Source of the DNA: JANMQK01 sp031370485
Lineage (GTDB): Bacteria; Acidobacteriota; Polarisedimenticolia; Gp22-AA2
Length of the DNA stretch: 7,460 bases
Direction: 5' to 3'
Assembly (NCBI GenBank): GCA_031370485.1
Contig: JANMQK010000292.1
Span: 1 to 7,460, forward strand
Shown: positions 1 through 5,754 of the stretch, one piece after another
Position numbering within the stretch: the stretch's first letter is position 1
Layout of the letters: every line of letters begins with the position of its first letter
The notes under the pieces: generated by a model
What the model was told of the DNA's origin: nothing
Databases searched by the model: none
Seen by the model: the letters and a program-made list of their open reading frames with translations, nothing else
Program-made: the position numbers and the translations under genes

Positions 1-681
1 AAGGAAGACCTGGGGCGCCGTTCCGCCCGCGCTCTTCCCCGTGTCGTCGTCCTTCTTCGTTTCGAAGGCCCCTTCGAGCGTGATCGCCGGCGGCGCGATG
101 AATGTCCGCGCCCCGGTCATCGCGCGGTTGATGGCGATCGAGATGGCGCTGACGGCGCCGTCGGAGATCGCCGGGCCGTCGTCATTGAAGTAGGGGCGGA
201 TCTGAGCCATGGGGCCGCGCAGCACGCGCGCCCCGCCGTCGAGCACCTCGGTCATGATCCGCGTCGTACCCACGGCGATCTCCGGCAGAATCGACTCGGC
301 CGGATTGCGCACCAGGGAGAGGGCCGTCGGCTTCCCGTCCATGATGTCGTCGGAGAACCGCTCGGGGATCCGGAGCAGCGCCGAGGCCTCCCCTTTTTCC
401 ATGAGCGGCGCGCCCTCGCCCGCCTTGACCATCTTCACGTCGAAATAGTCAGCCATCTGCGAAGACGACAGCGCCGAGACGAGGCCTCCCGCGATGAACG
501 CGTCGCTGTCGAGGTTCTCGACGAGAAGCCGCACCTTCGGCACGGCGGTCCCCTGCCTGCCGAACGCCAGCGCGATCATCCCCGCGAAGATGAGCGGGAA
601 CGCCAGCACGACCATGAGCCCGAGCGGCGAGCGGATCTTGCGCTTCAGATCTTTCCTGACGAGAAGAAGGATGACACGCAT
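1..681 (-). CDS. ABC-2 type transporter permease, N-terminal part (runs off left edge)
   Basis: This is the membrane-spanning partner of the ATPase encoded just upstream. The frame is open for 227 codons from the ATG at 681 to the left edge. The N-terminus (MRVILLLVRKDLKRKIRSP) is a short basic cytoplasmic stretch. One hydrophobic helix follows at about residues 20-40. A long, mostly polar region then runs from about residue 42 to at least 227, presumably the large extracytoplasmic domain seen between TM1 and TM2 in ABC-2 exporters of the DrrB/YhgE/NatB kind. The remaining helices would lie outside the window. The start is fixed by a TGATG overlap in which the A of the ATG is the last base of the ATPase TGA stop, so translation is probably coupled. 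The substrate cannot be read from the sequence; drug, lipid, polysaccharide or Na+ export are all possible. Confidence 0.85.
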   Translation of the reverse strand, partial: MRVILLLVRKDLKRKIRSPLGLMVVLAFPLIFAGMIALAFGRQGTAVPKVRLLVENLDSDAFIAGGLVSALSSSQMADYFDVKMVKAGEGAPLMEKGEASALLRIPERFSDDIMDGKPTALSLVRNPAESILPEIAVGTTRIMTEVLDGGARVLRGPMAQIRPYFNDDGPAISDGAVSAISIAINRAMTGARTFIAPPAITLEGAFETKKDDDTGKSAGGTAPQVFL

Positions 682-1610
682 CAGTCGCGCAGCTCGCGCC
701 CCGTCAGATCGAGGAACAGGCTGTTGAGGCTCGGCGGCTGGATCGACACGCCGTCAACCTCCATCCCGCTCGACAGGACGCCTGCGAGAAGATCGACGGC
801 CGCGCGCCCGGAGCCGTCAACCGACAGGACAAGCCTTCCGGTGTCGGCCGTCACGGCAAGGACGCCGGGCAGGGCGGCCAGGCGGCTCTTCGCGGCCTCG
901 GCGTCGAACGAGCCGCGCACCGTGACGATTTCCTTCTTGCCGACCCGCCGCTTCAGCTCTTCGAGCGTCCCCTCCGCGAGGATCCGCCCGTGGTCCATGA
1001 TGCCGATCCGATCGCAAAGGGTCTCGGCCTCTTCGAGATAGTGCGTCGTGTAAAGCACGGTCGCGCCCGAGGCGGTGACGTTTCGCACCGCTTCCAGGAT
1101 GTTGAGCCGCGCCTGGGGGTCGATCCCCACCGTCGGCTCGTCCATCAAGACCGCCTGCGGCGAGTGGACGAGGCCCAGCCCCAAGTTGAGCCGCCTCTTC
1201 ATTCCGCCCGAGTACCCCTTCACGGCCTCCTTCGCGCGGCCCGCCAGGCCGACCAGCTCGAGAACGCGATCCACCGCCTTGTCGAGCGCCGTGCCCGAGA
1301 GGCCGTACAGGCCGCCCCAGAAGCGCAGGTTCTCGCGCGCCGTCAGGGTCTCGTAGAGCGCCGTTTCTTGAGGGACGATTCCCAGCCGCGCCTTCACGCC
1401 GATCGGGTCGATCGCGAGGTCGGTGCCGTCGAACAGGACGCGCCCCTCGTCCGGCTTCAAGAGGCCCGACAGCATCGACATCGTCGTGGTCTTCCCGGCG
1501 CCGTTCGGGCCAAGCAGCCCGTAGAGTTCTCCCTTGCGGACCTCGAACGAGATCCCGTCAACGGCGCGGATCTCGCCGTAGCGCTTCACCAGTTTTTCGA
1601 CCTTGAACAT
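681..1610 (-). CDS. ABC transporter ATP-binding protein (ABC-2/DrrA-NatA-like exporter family)
   Basis: A cytoplasmic ATPase of 309 residues that powers the adjacent permease. All nucleotide-binding motifs are intact: Walker A GPNGAGKTT (34-42), Q-loop Gln81, signature SGGMK (134-138), Walker B VLMDEP with catalytic Glu158, D-loop around 162-165, and H-loop His190 in TTHYLEEAE. The MKRRL after the signature and the DEPTVGIDP string are typical of the CcmA/DrrA/NatA branch. About 90 residues after the ATPase core (roughly 221-309) form the small C-terminal domain common in this branch. The frame extends upstream to another ATG at 1646, but I chose 1610: it has the sequence GAAAGGA four bases upstream, and homologues begin close to the MFKVEKLVKRYG string. 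It is first in a minus-strand operon and divergent from the histidine kinase gene. Its substrate is unknown. Confidence 0.95.
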   Translation of the reverse strand: MFKVEKLVKRYGEIRAVDGISFEVRKGELYGLLGPNGAGKTTTMSMLSGLLKPDEGRVLFDGTDLAIDPIGVKARLGIVPQETALYETLTARENLRFWGGLYGLSGTALDKAVDRVLELVGLAGRAKEAVKGYSGGMKRRLNLGLGLVHSPQAVLMDEPTVGIDPQARLNILEAVRNVTASGATVLYTTHYLEEAETLCDRIGIMDHGRILAEGTLEELKRRVGKKEIVTVRGSFDAEAAKSRLAALPGVLAVTADTGRLVLSVDGSGRAAVDLLAGVLSSGMEVDGVSIQPPSLNSLFLDLTGRELRD

Positions 1611-1614
1611 GGGT

Positions 1615-1621
1615 TCCTTTC
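1615..1621 (-). promoter_or_regulatory. Ribosome binding site of the ABC ATPase
   Basis: On the minus strand this reads GAAAGGA, four bases before the ATG at 1610. It is the reason for preferring that start over the in-frame ATG at 1646. Confidence 0.6.
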
Positions 1622-1643
1622 TCAACGGACCGCTTATCAACGG
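1622..1643. repeat. Short direct repeat TCAACGG x2 in the ABC operon leader
   Basis: Two identical heptamers, TCAACGG, lie at 1622-1628 and 1637-1643, 15 bases start to start. On the minus strand this is CCGTTGA twice. They sit directly upstream of the ATPase ribosome binding site. They could be half-sites for a regulator of the ABC operon, but seven-base repeats also arise by chance in GC-rich DNA, so the functional reading is only a guess. Confidence 0.25.
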
Positions 1644-1713
1644 CACAGGGCGCCTTTAGGTTCACGGGCGGCCGGGGCGGCGACATCTTACCGGATTCGG
1701 GCTGCAAGCGTCC

Positions 1714-1746
1714 CCGCGATCGCGGCGGTGTCTCCTGCGGTATATT
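1714..1746 (+). promoter_or_regulatory. Candidate control region of the histidine kinase operon: palindrome plus TATATT box
   Basis: A perfect 12-bp palindrome CCGCGATCGCGG occupies 1714-1725, and a TATATT hexamer, a plausible -10 element, lies at 1741-1746. The palindrome falls about where a -35 box would be, and I see no TTGACA-like hexamer there. If TATATT is the -10, transcription would begin at about 1753-1755, on or beside the GTG chosen as the kinase start, giving a leaderless message. The lack of any Shine-Dalgarno-like sequence before that GTG is consistent with this. The support is circumstantial. Confidence 0.3.
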
Positions 1747-1754
1747 TACCGGTC

Positions 1755-3404
1755 GTGGGCGAGGCGCGGTTTTCAGCACGTCATCCGGGATGGCCGGGCG
1801 GGGTCGGCTGGCTGACCTTCGCGCTGGTGGGGACGGTGATCGCCATCAACCTGGCCGGGATCGTGAGCATCGCGATGGCCCGGCGCGGCGCAGCCGAGGC
1901 GGCGGCGCGCAGCCTGCGTCTGGTGACCGCGGCGCGCGCCCGTGGGATCGAGAGCCGACTGGCGTCGGCCCGGGGCGACCTGGCGTTTTTGACCGGCTCG
2001 CCAACTTTCTTCGGCCTAGAGGCGGCGCTCGCCTCGCGCAATCCTGTCGAGGAGCGGTTCCGGCGCCTCGACGCCGAGGGGGCTCTGCTGCTTTATCTCA
2101 GGGGACATTCCGAGGTGAGCCATCTGGTGGCGCGATCCGCCGGCGGCCAGGAGCTGGTCGAGGCGGGGCGGCGGGGTGGCGTGCCGGTCCTCTGGGTCGC
2201 GCGGAACGACAACGCCCCCGATCCCCGAGCCCTGGACGCTCCCCCGGCTGGACGAGCCATCACGGGGGTGTTCGCCTTCACGGCCGGTGTGAGAAAAGTC
2301 TCGGGCACCGTGACCCTCGAAGCGACGCTGGCGCCGACGGCGCTTCTCTCCACCCGCGAGTCGACCGACGAGCCGGAGCGGATCTGCGCCCTTTCCGATC
2401 GGGACGGCGCCCTGCTCGCCACGCAGGTTGCATCCGCGGGACCGGGCCCCTCGGGGCCGTTTTCCGCCGAGGCCGCAATCGATACCGAAGGCTGGAGCGC
2501 CCCGTCGCCATGGCGGCTCGTCTGCGCGCGGCGGGGGCAGGCGGAGCTTGGGGCGATCGATCCAATCGCCGCCCGCTACCGGACGACGCTCCTTCTCAAC
2601 CTGGCGGTGATGAGCCTGGCGCTTCTTCTTGGCGCCTTCGCGCTCCGCGAGTCGCGGCGCCGCCGCAGCCTCGAGGCGGACGCGCTCGAGAGCGTCCGCG
2701 TGCGCGAGCTGGAGAGGCGGCTGTTCCACGCCGAGCGGCTGGGAACGGTCGGCCGGCTGGCCGCCGGGATGGCGCACGAGATCAACAACCCCCTCGAAGG
2801 GATGTCGAACTACCTCAGCCTCGCGAAGGACGACCTGGCGCGGAGCGACGCGCCGTCGGCGCTCCGGCGCCTCGACGGCGTGAAAGAGGGGCTCGAGCGC
2901 GCCGTCGGGATCGTCCGGCAGGTTCTGGCCCACGCCGACCCGGCCCGCGCCCCGAAAGGCCCCCTCGACCTGAACGCCGCCCTTCGCCAGGCGGTCGAGT
3001 TCGTCAAGTCGCGCCCCGAGTTCGCCGCCATCCGGTTCGAAATGAACCTGGCGCCCGGAAGCCTCGTCGTGAGCGGCAGTCCGACACCCTTGGGCCAGGT
3101 GTTTCTCAATCTGCTGCTGAATGCCTGCGAGGCGCAGCCACGCGGCGGAGAAGTCAGGGTGGAGAGCGCCCGCGAGGAAGGGCGCGCCGTCGTGCGGATC
3201 GCCGACCGCGGCCCGGGCGTCGCGCCCCGCAACCTCTCCCGCATCTTCGAACCGTTTTTCACGACGAAAGACTCGACCGGCCTGGGGCTTTCGGTCTGCT
3301 ACCAGATCATCGCGGACCATGGCGGAACGCTCGAAGCCGCGAATCGCGAGGGGGGCGGGGCGGTCTTCACGCTGCGCCTTCCCATGGAGAAGAGCAATGA
3401 CTGA
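1755..3404 (+). CDS. Membrane sensor histidine kinase of an NtrB/HydH-like two-component system
   Basis: A 549-residue sensor kinase. TM1 is at about residues 17-41 and TM2 at about 275-297, enclosing an extracytoplasmic region of about 230 residues that does not look like a simple four-helix bundle. The layout (long helix, then FRRLDAEGALLLYLRG, then a second ICALSDRDGALL segment) resembles a dCache-type ligand sensor, an inference. After TM2 an Arg-rich helical linker, with no clear HAMP or PAS domain, leads to the H-box GMAHEINNPLEG with phospho-acceptor His341. The ATPase domain has the N-box NLLLNACEA (Asn456), G1 box DRGPG (Asp484), F-box FEPFFTT and G2 TGLGLS. GTG 1755 was chosen because it is in frame and just precedes TM1; GTG 1728 is possible. 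The frame stays open far upstream, antisense to the ABC gene, which is a high-GC artefact. The stop overlaps the regulator start by 8 bases, so the two form one operon. Confidence 0.93.
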   Translation: MGEARFSARHPGWPGGVGWLTFALVGTVIAINLAGIVSIAMARRGAAEAAARSLRLVTAARARGIESRLASARGDLAFLTGSPTFFGLEAALASRNPVEERFRRLDAEGALLLYLRGHSEVSHLVARSAGGQELVEAGRRGGVPVLWVARNDNAPDPRALDAPPAGRAITGVFAFTAGVRKVSGTVTLEATLAPTALLSTRESTDEPERICALSDRDGALLATQVASAGPGPSGPFSAEAAIDTEGWSAPSPWRLVCARRGQAELGAIDPIAARYRTTLLLNLAVMSLALLLGAFALRESRRRRSLEADALESVRVRELERRLFHAERLGTVGRLAAGMAHEINNPLEGMSNYLSLAKDDLARSDAPSALRRLDGVKEGLERAVGIVRQVLAHADPARAPKGPLDLNAALRQAVEFVKSRPEFAAIRFEMNLAPGSLVVSGSPTPLGQVFLNLLLNACEAQPRGGEVRVESAREEGRAVVRIADRGPGVAPRNLSRIFEPFFTTKDSTGLGLSVCYQIIADHGGTLEAANREGGGAVFTLRLPMEKSND

Positions 3405-4866
3405 GCCCCCTGCGCCCGGCAAGACACCTGCGTCCGGGAAAACTCCCCCGCGCGGCCGGGTGCTTGTCGTCGAGGACGAAGAGTACGTCCGCGCCTCGCT
3501 GGGAGAAGTCCTGCGCGCGCGCGGCTTCGACGTCGATCTCGTGGAGAGCGTCACGGAGGCGCTCGCCCTTCTCGAGCGGTCGCCGATCGACATCGTACTG
3601 ACCGATCTCAAGATGCCGCGTGACAGCGGCCAGGCGCTCGTGATCAAGGTGCGTGACCTTTACCCCGGGCTGCCGATCGTCGTGCTGACGGGACAGGGGA
3701 CGATTCCCTCGGCCGTCGCCTGCATCAAGGCAGGGGCACGCGACTATCTTCTGAAGCCGGTCGATCCCGACACGCTCGAGGTCGCGCTCGACCGCGCGCT
3801 CGAGGCGAGCGCCCTGCGGCGCGAGGTGGACTATCTGCGCCGCGGCGACGAAGAGGACGCCAGGGACGACAGCCTGCCGGTCGGGACGAGCGCCGCCTGG
3901 AACGAAGTCATGCGGCGGGTGAACGCCGCCGCGCCAAGCGACGCGACGGTGCTCATCCTCGGCGAGTCGGGGACGGGGAAAGAAATCGTCGCCCGTCTCA
4001 TCCACCGCCTGAGCCGCCGCGCCGAGGGCCCGTACGTGCGGGTCAACTGCGCCGCCATCCCTCTCGAGATGTGGGAAAGCGAGTTCTTCGGCCACAGGCG
4101 CGGGGCATTCACCGGCGCCGGGGCCGACCACGATGGCCGCTTTCGCCTGGCGCACCGGGGCACCCTCTTCATGGACGAGATAGGCGCCATGCCCTCCGCG
4201 GCGCAGGCCAAGATTCTGCGAGTCCTCCAGGACGGCGAGTTCGACCGGCTCGGCGACACGCAGCCGACGCGCGTGGACGTGCGAATCATCGCCGCCACCA
4301 ACAGCAACCTCCCCGCCGAGGCCGCCGCCGGCCGCTTCCGGCAGGACCTTTTCTACCGGCTGAACGTCATCCGCCTCGACCTGCCGCCGCTGCGGGACCG
4401 CCCCGCGGACATTCCGCCTCTGGCGAAGCGCTTCGTCCGCCAGTTCGCCGCCCGCCTGGGCCGCCCCGCCCCGGAGATCGGCCCGGCCGAACTGGCCGAC
4501 TTCGCGGCCTACTCCTGGCCCGGCAACGTCCGCGAGCTGCAGAACGTGATCGAGCGCGCGCTCATCCTGAACCCCGGTCCATCGCTGGGGCCGCTCGACC
4601 TGCCGGCGCCGGACGTGGCGGCGCCAAGCGCGGCGGCGCAGATGTCTGCAGGAGGCCCGGGAGGTTCGCCACCTGCCGCGGCTGGCGCATCCACCGACCT
4701 GAACCTGCGCACTGCTCTGGGCGGGAGGGAGAAAGAGCTGGTCGAGGAGGCGCTCCGTCGCTCGGGCGGGGTCCGGAAGGAGGCCGCGAGGCTGCTGGGC
4801 ATTGACCAGAGAAACCTCGGCTACTACCTCCGCAAGCACGGCATCGATCCCGACAAGACCTCCTAG
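3397..4866 (+). CDS. NtrC-family sigma-54-dependent response regulator
   Basis: A 489-residue transcriptional activator and partner of the kinase just upstream. The receiver domain (about 20-135) has the acidic pocket Glu26/Asp27, phospho-acceptor Asp70 in LTDLKMP, Thr98 and Lys120. The AAA+ domain (about 160-395) has Walker A GESGTGKE (189-196), the sigma-54 contact loop GAFTGA (236-241, intact), Walker B TLFMDE ending at Glu261, and WPGNVREL (374-381). A linker rich in Ala, Gly and Pro (about 402-432) leads to a Fis-type helix-turn-helix at about 460-480 (EAARLLGIDQRNLGYYLRK). The start ATG overlaps the kinase stop within ATGACTGA and has GGAGA at 3386-3390, so translation is probably coupled. 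The family activates sigma-54 RNA polymerase by ATP hydrolysis after phosphorylation. The strong -24/-12 promoter at 5710 is the obvious candidate target. Confidence 0.97.
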   Translation: MTEPPAPGKTPASGKTPPRGRVLVVEDEEYVRASLGEVLRARGFDVDLVESVTEALALLERSPIDIVLTDLKMPRDSGQALVIKVRDLYPGLPIVVLTGQGTIPSAVACIKAGARDYLLKPVDPDTLEVALDRALEASALRREVDYLRRGDEEDARDDSLPVGTSAAWNEVMRRVNAAAPSDATVLILGESGTGKEIVARLIHRLSRRAEGPYVRVNCAAIPLEMWESEFFGHRRGAFTGAGADHDGRFRLAHRGTLFMDEIGAMPSAAQAKILRVLQDGEFDRLGDTQPTRVDVRIIAATNSNLPAEAAAGRFRQDLFYRLNVIRLDLPPLRDRPADIPPLAKRFVRQFAARLGRPAPEIGPAELADFAAYSWPGNVRELQNVIERALILNPGPSLGPLDLPAPDVAAPSAAAQMSAGGPGGSPPAAAGASTDLNLRTALGGREKELVEEALRRSGGVRKEAARLLGIDQRNLGYYLRKHGIDPDKTS

Positions 4867-4899
4867 GGGTTCTCGGGTTCAACCGCGCCAGGCAGTTCC

Positions 4900-5256
4900 C
4901 TATCCACCAACTCCCATCGTGGATGCGACGCGTGTCAGGGCTCTGTCCAACGTCCAGATCGATGACCGACTCAGGACGGCTGAGGCGAGCAAGTGCATGT
5001 CAATCCACCCGAGACCCCGGCCATAGAGCCGTTTCGTGTCGACAAGGCGGAGAACCTCGCAATGGTCTGCGATGACCGCCTTCGGCAGAGTCTCGAGCAA
5101 GGTCAGGATCTCTCCGCGCTTGGTGAGGGACCCACAAGCGAGTTCACCGATCACAAAGGGATGCGACAAGACCTCTCCGTCGAGGAGGAGTTGGCCAAGC
5201 CTGGATTTCCCGTGACGAAGGTGGTCAATCCAGACCGAGGTGTCGGCCAGAATCAT
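4900..5256 (-). CDS. vapC: VapC-type PIN-domain ribonuclease toxin
   Basis: A 118-residue PIN-domain protein, a usual size for VapC toxins, which are Mg2+-dependent endoribonucleases that cut tRNA, rRNA or other RNA and stop growth. The full set of acidic active-site residues is visible: Asp5 in MILADTSVWIDH, Glu38 in VIGELACG, Asp86 in LGWIDMHLLASA and Asp104 in WTLDRAL. The toxin therefore appears catalytically intact. Its ATG lies in an ATGA overlap with the vapB stop (5253-5256), the classic antitoxin-first, translationally coupled order. I see no strong ribosome binding site of its own. It converges on the response regulator gene with only 33 bases between the two stop codons, and no clear hairpin-plus-T-run terminator lies there. 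Confidence 0.93.
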   Translation of the reverse strand: MILADTSVWIDHLRHGKSRLGQLLLDGEVLSHPFVIGELACGSLTKRGEILTLLETLPKAVIADHCEVLRLVDTKRLYGRGLGWIDMHLLASAVLSRSSIWTLDRALTRVASTMGVGG

Positions 5257-5450
5257 GCTGCCGCGGAACGCCGCCTGGGGATTGGCCGCGATTTCTTTTG
5301 GGAACCCCCGAGTTCAGCCAGGCGCCGGGCGCTTTCACGGGCAATCAGGGCCTCAAGGCCGAGATGGACAAGGGCGGTCTTTTCTCGCACGCCAGTCAGG
5401 CTCGACGCCCTGTCGAGCAATTCCTGTTTCAGGTTCAAGGTTGTTCTCAT
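5253..5450 (-). CDS. vapB: VapB-type ribbon-helix-helix antitoxin
   Basis: A 65-residue antitoxin partner of the PIN toxin. The N-terminus MRTTLNLKQELLDRA is the beta strand and first helix of a ribbon-helix-helix DNA-binding domain, and the second helix follows at roughly residues 21-38 (TALVHLGLEALIARES). The C-terminus is basic (KKSRPIPRRR) and would extend into the VapC groove to neutralise the nuclease. The frame stays open upstream to 5522, but the start is placed at 5450 because homologues begin at MRTTLN and the preceding DNA is promoter/operator-like. No Shine-Dalgarno sequence precedes this ATG. In this family the VapB-VapC complex usually represses its own promoter. Confidence 0.9.
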   Translation of the reverse strand: MRTTLNLKQELLDRASSLTGVREKTALVHLGLEALIARESARRLAELGGSQKKSRPIPRRRSAAA

Positions 5451-5476
5451 GCATATGAAGATGCATGATAGATGCA
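5447..5476. promoter_or_regulatory. Probable VapBC operator: perfect inverted repeat with phased ATGCA motifs
   Basis: The arms TCATGCAT (5447-5454) and ATGCATGA (5461-5468) are exact reverse complements separated by six bases. The left arm includes the vapB start codon (minus-strand ATG at 5450-5448). ATGCA recurs at 5449, 5461 and 5472, spacings of 12 and 11 bases, close to one helical turn, as expected for side-by-side binding of ribbon-helix-helix dimers. Autorepression by the VapBC complex is family knowledge; that this is the site is inferred. Confidence 0.65.
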
Positions 5477-5486
5477 GATTTGTCAA
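5458..5486 (-). promoter_or_regulatory. Candidate vapBC promoter
   Basis: On the minus strand a consensus -35 box TTGACA lies at 5486-5481. Seventeen bases further is CATCTT (5463-5458), a poor -10 match. TATCAT (5470-5465) is a better hexamer but sits only 10 bases from the TTGACA. If the 17-base spacing is right, transcription starts within a base or two of the vapB ATG, giving a leaderless mRNA, which fits the missing ribosome binding site. The -35 is convincing; the -10 is not. Confidence 0.45.
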
Positions 5487-5709
5487 GGGTCCCACCGCGT
5501 ACGAGATCGGTCGAGCCACCAAAGATTTCGCATTTAACGTTCATAGAAGTTGCGGCTTCCCCTGCCGCCGCACATAGGTTCGATGAACACCGCTCCCCTC
5601 CGGACGACGGTGGCCCGGCCGTTCCTGCTCCCCTCTCCGGCGTCGGATCTCGTGATTGCGCCTAATCTTGCAGTCGTCCTTCCAGAAGTCACGCCGCCCG
5701 GGCCGTGCA
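5487..5709. other. Intergenic region between vapBC and the barrel gene
   Basis: I see no gene here; short open frames lack family features and ribosome binding sites. By position, about 60-220 bases upstream of the -24/-12 promoter, it is where enhancer sites for the sigma-54 activator would lie. The only symmetrical candidate I noticed is weak: GTTC-GAT-GAAC at 5578-5588. No tRNA-like fold or insertion-sequence end was recognised. Confidence 0.4.
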
Positions 5710-5725
5710 TGGCATGCGCGTTGCT
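5710..5725 (+). promoter_or_regulatory. Sigma-54 (-24/-12) promoter of the outer-membrane barrel gene
   Basis: The sequence TGGCAT-GCGCG-TTGCT matches the sigma-54 consensus TGGCAC-N5-TTGCW at every specified base except the sixth. The invariant GG (5711-5712) and GC (5723-5724) are exactly ten bases apart. Transcription would start near 5736, followed by GAGGGGG (5743-5749) and a TTG start at 5755, so promoter, leader, ribosome binding site and signal peptide are in the right order and spacing. A sigma-54 activator is encoded at 3397-4866. Confidence 0.7.
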
Positions 5726-5742
5726 CTTCCCCCCGCGACATC

Positions 5743-5749
5743 GAGGGGG
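5743..5749 (+). promoter_or_regulatory. Ribosome binding site that sets a TTG start
   Basis: GAGGGGG lies 5 bases before TTG 5755, with the GAGG core 8 bases before it. This supports TTG 5755 as the start of the signal peptide, rather than the further-upstream in-frame TTG at 5656, which lies before the promoter. Confidence 0.6.
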
Positions 5750-5754
5750 CTCAG

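Noticed and set aside
1636..1652. CGGCAC-type sequence in the divergent ABC/kinase region as a sigma-54 promoter
   Set aside because: The GG and the required GC are not ten bases apart, so the core spacing fails.
990..1754. The kinase frame stays open upstream, giving an apparent 804-residue protein starting at 990
   Set aside because: This part is antisense to the well-supported ABC ATPase, has composition typical of high-GC shadow frames and shows no domain. The kinase TM1 begins just after GTG 1755.
2016..3647. Long minus-strand open frame opposite the histidine kinase
   Set aside because: Shadow of the kinase in GC-rich DNA; the plus strand has all histidine kinase motifs and the minus-strand product resembles nothing.
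3367..4839. Long minus-strand open frame opposite the response regulator
   Set aside because: Shadow frame; the plus-strand protein has every NtrC-family motif.
4867..4899. Intrinsic terminator between the regulator and vapC
   Set aside because: Only a weak GGTT/AACC pairing is present and there is no T-run on either strand.
5240..5577. Plus-strand open frames across vapBC and its promoter
   Set aside because: They overlap vapB and vapC, whose active-site residues and operon layout are clear, and have no family features of their own.
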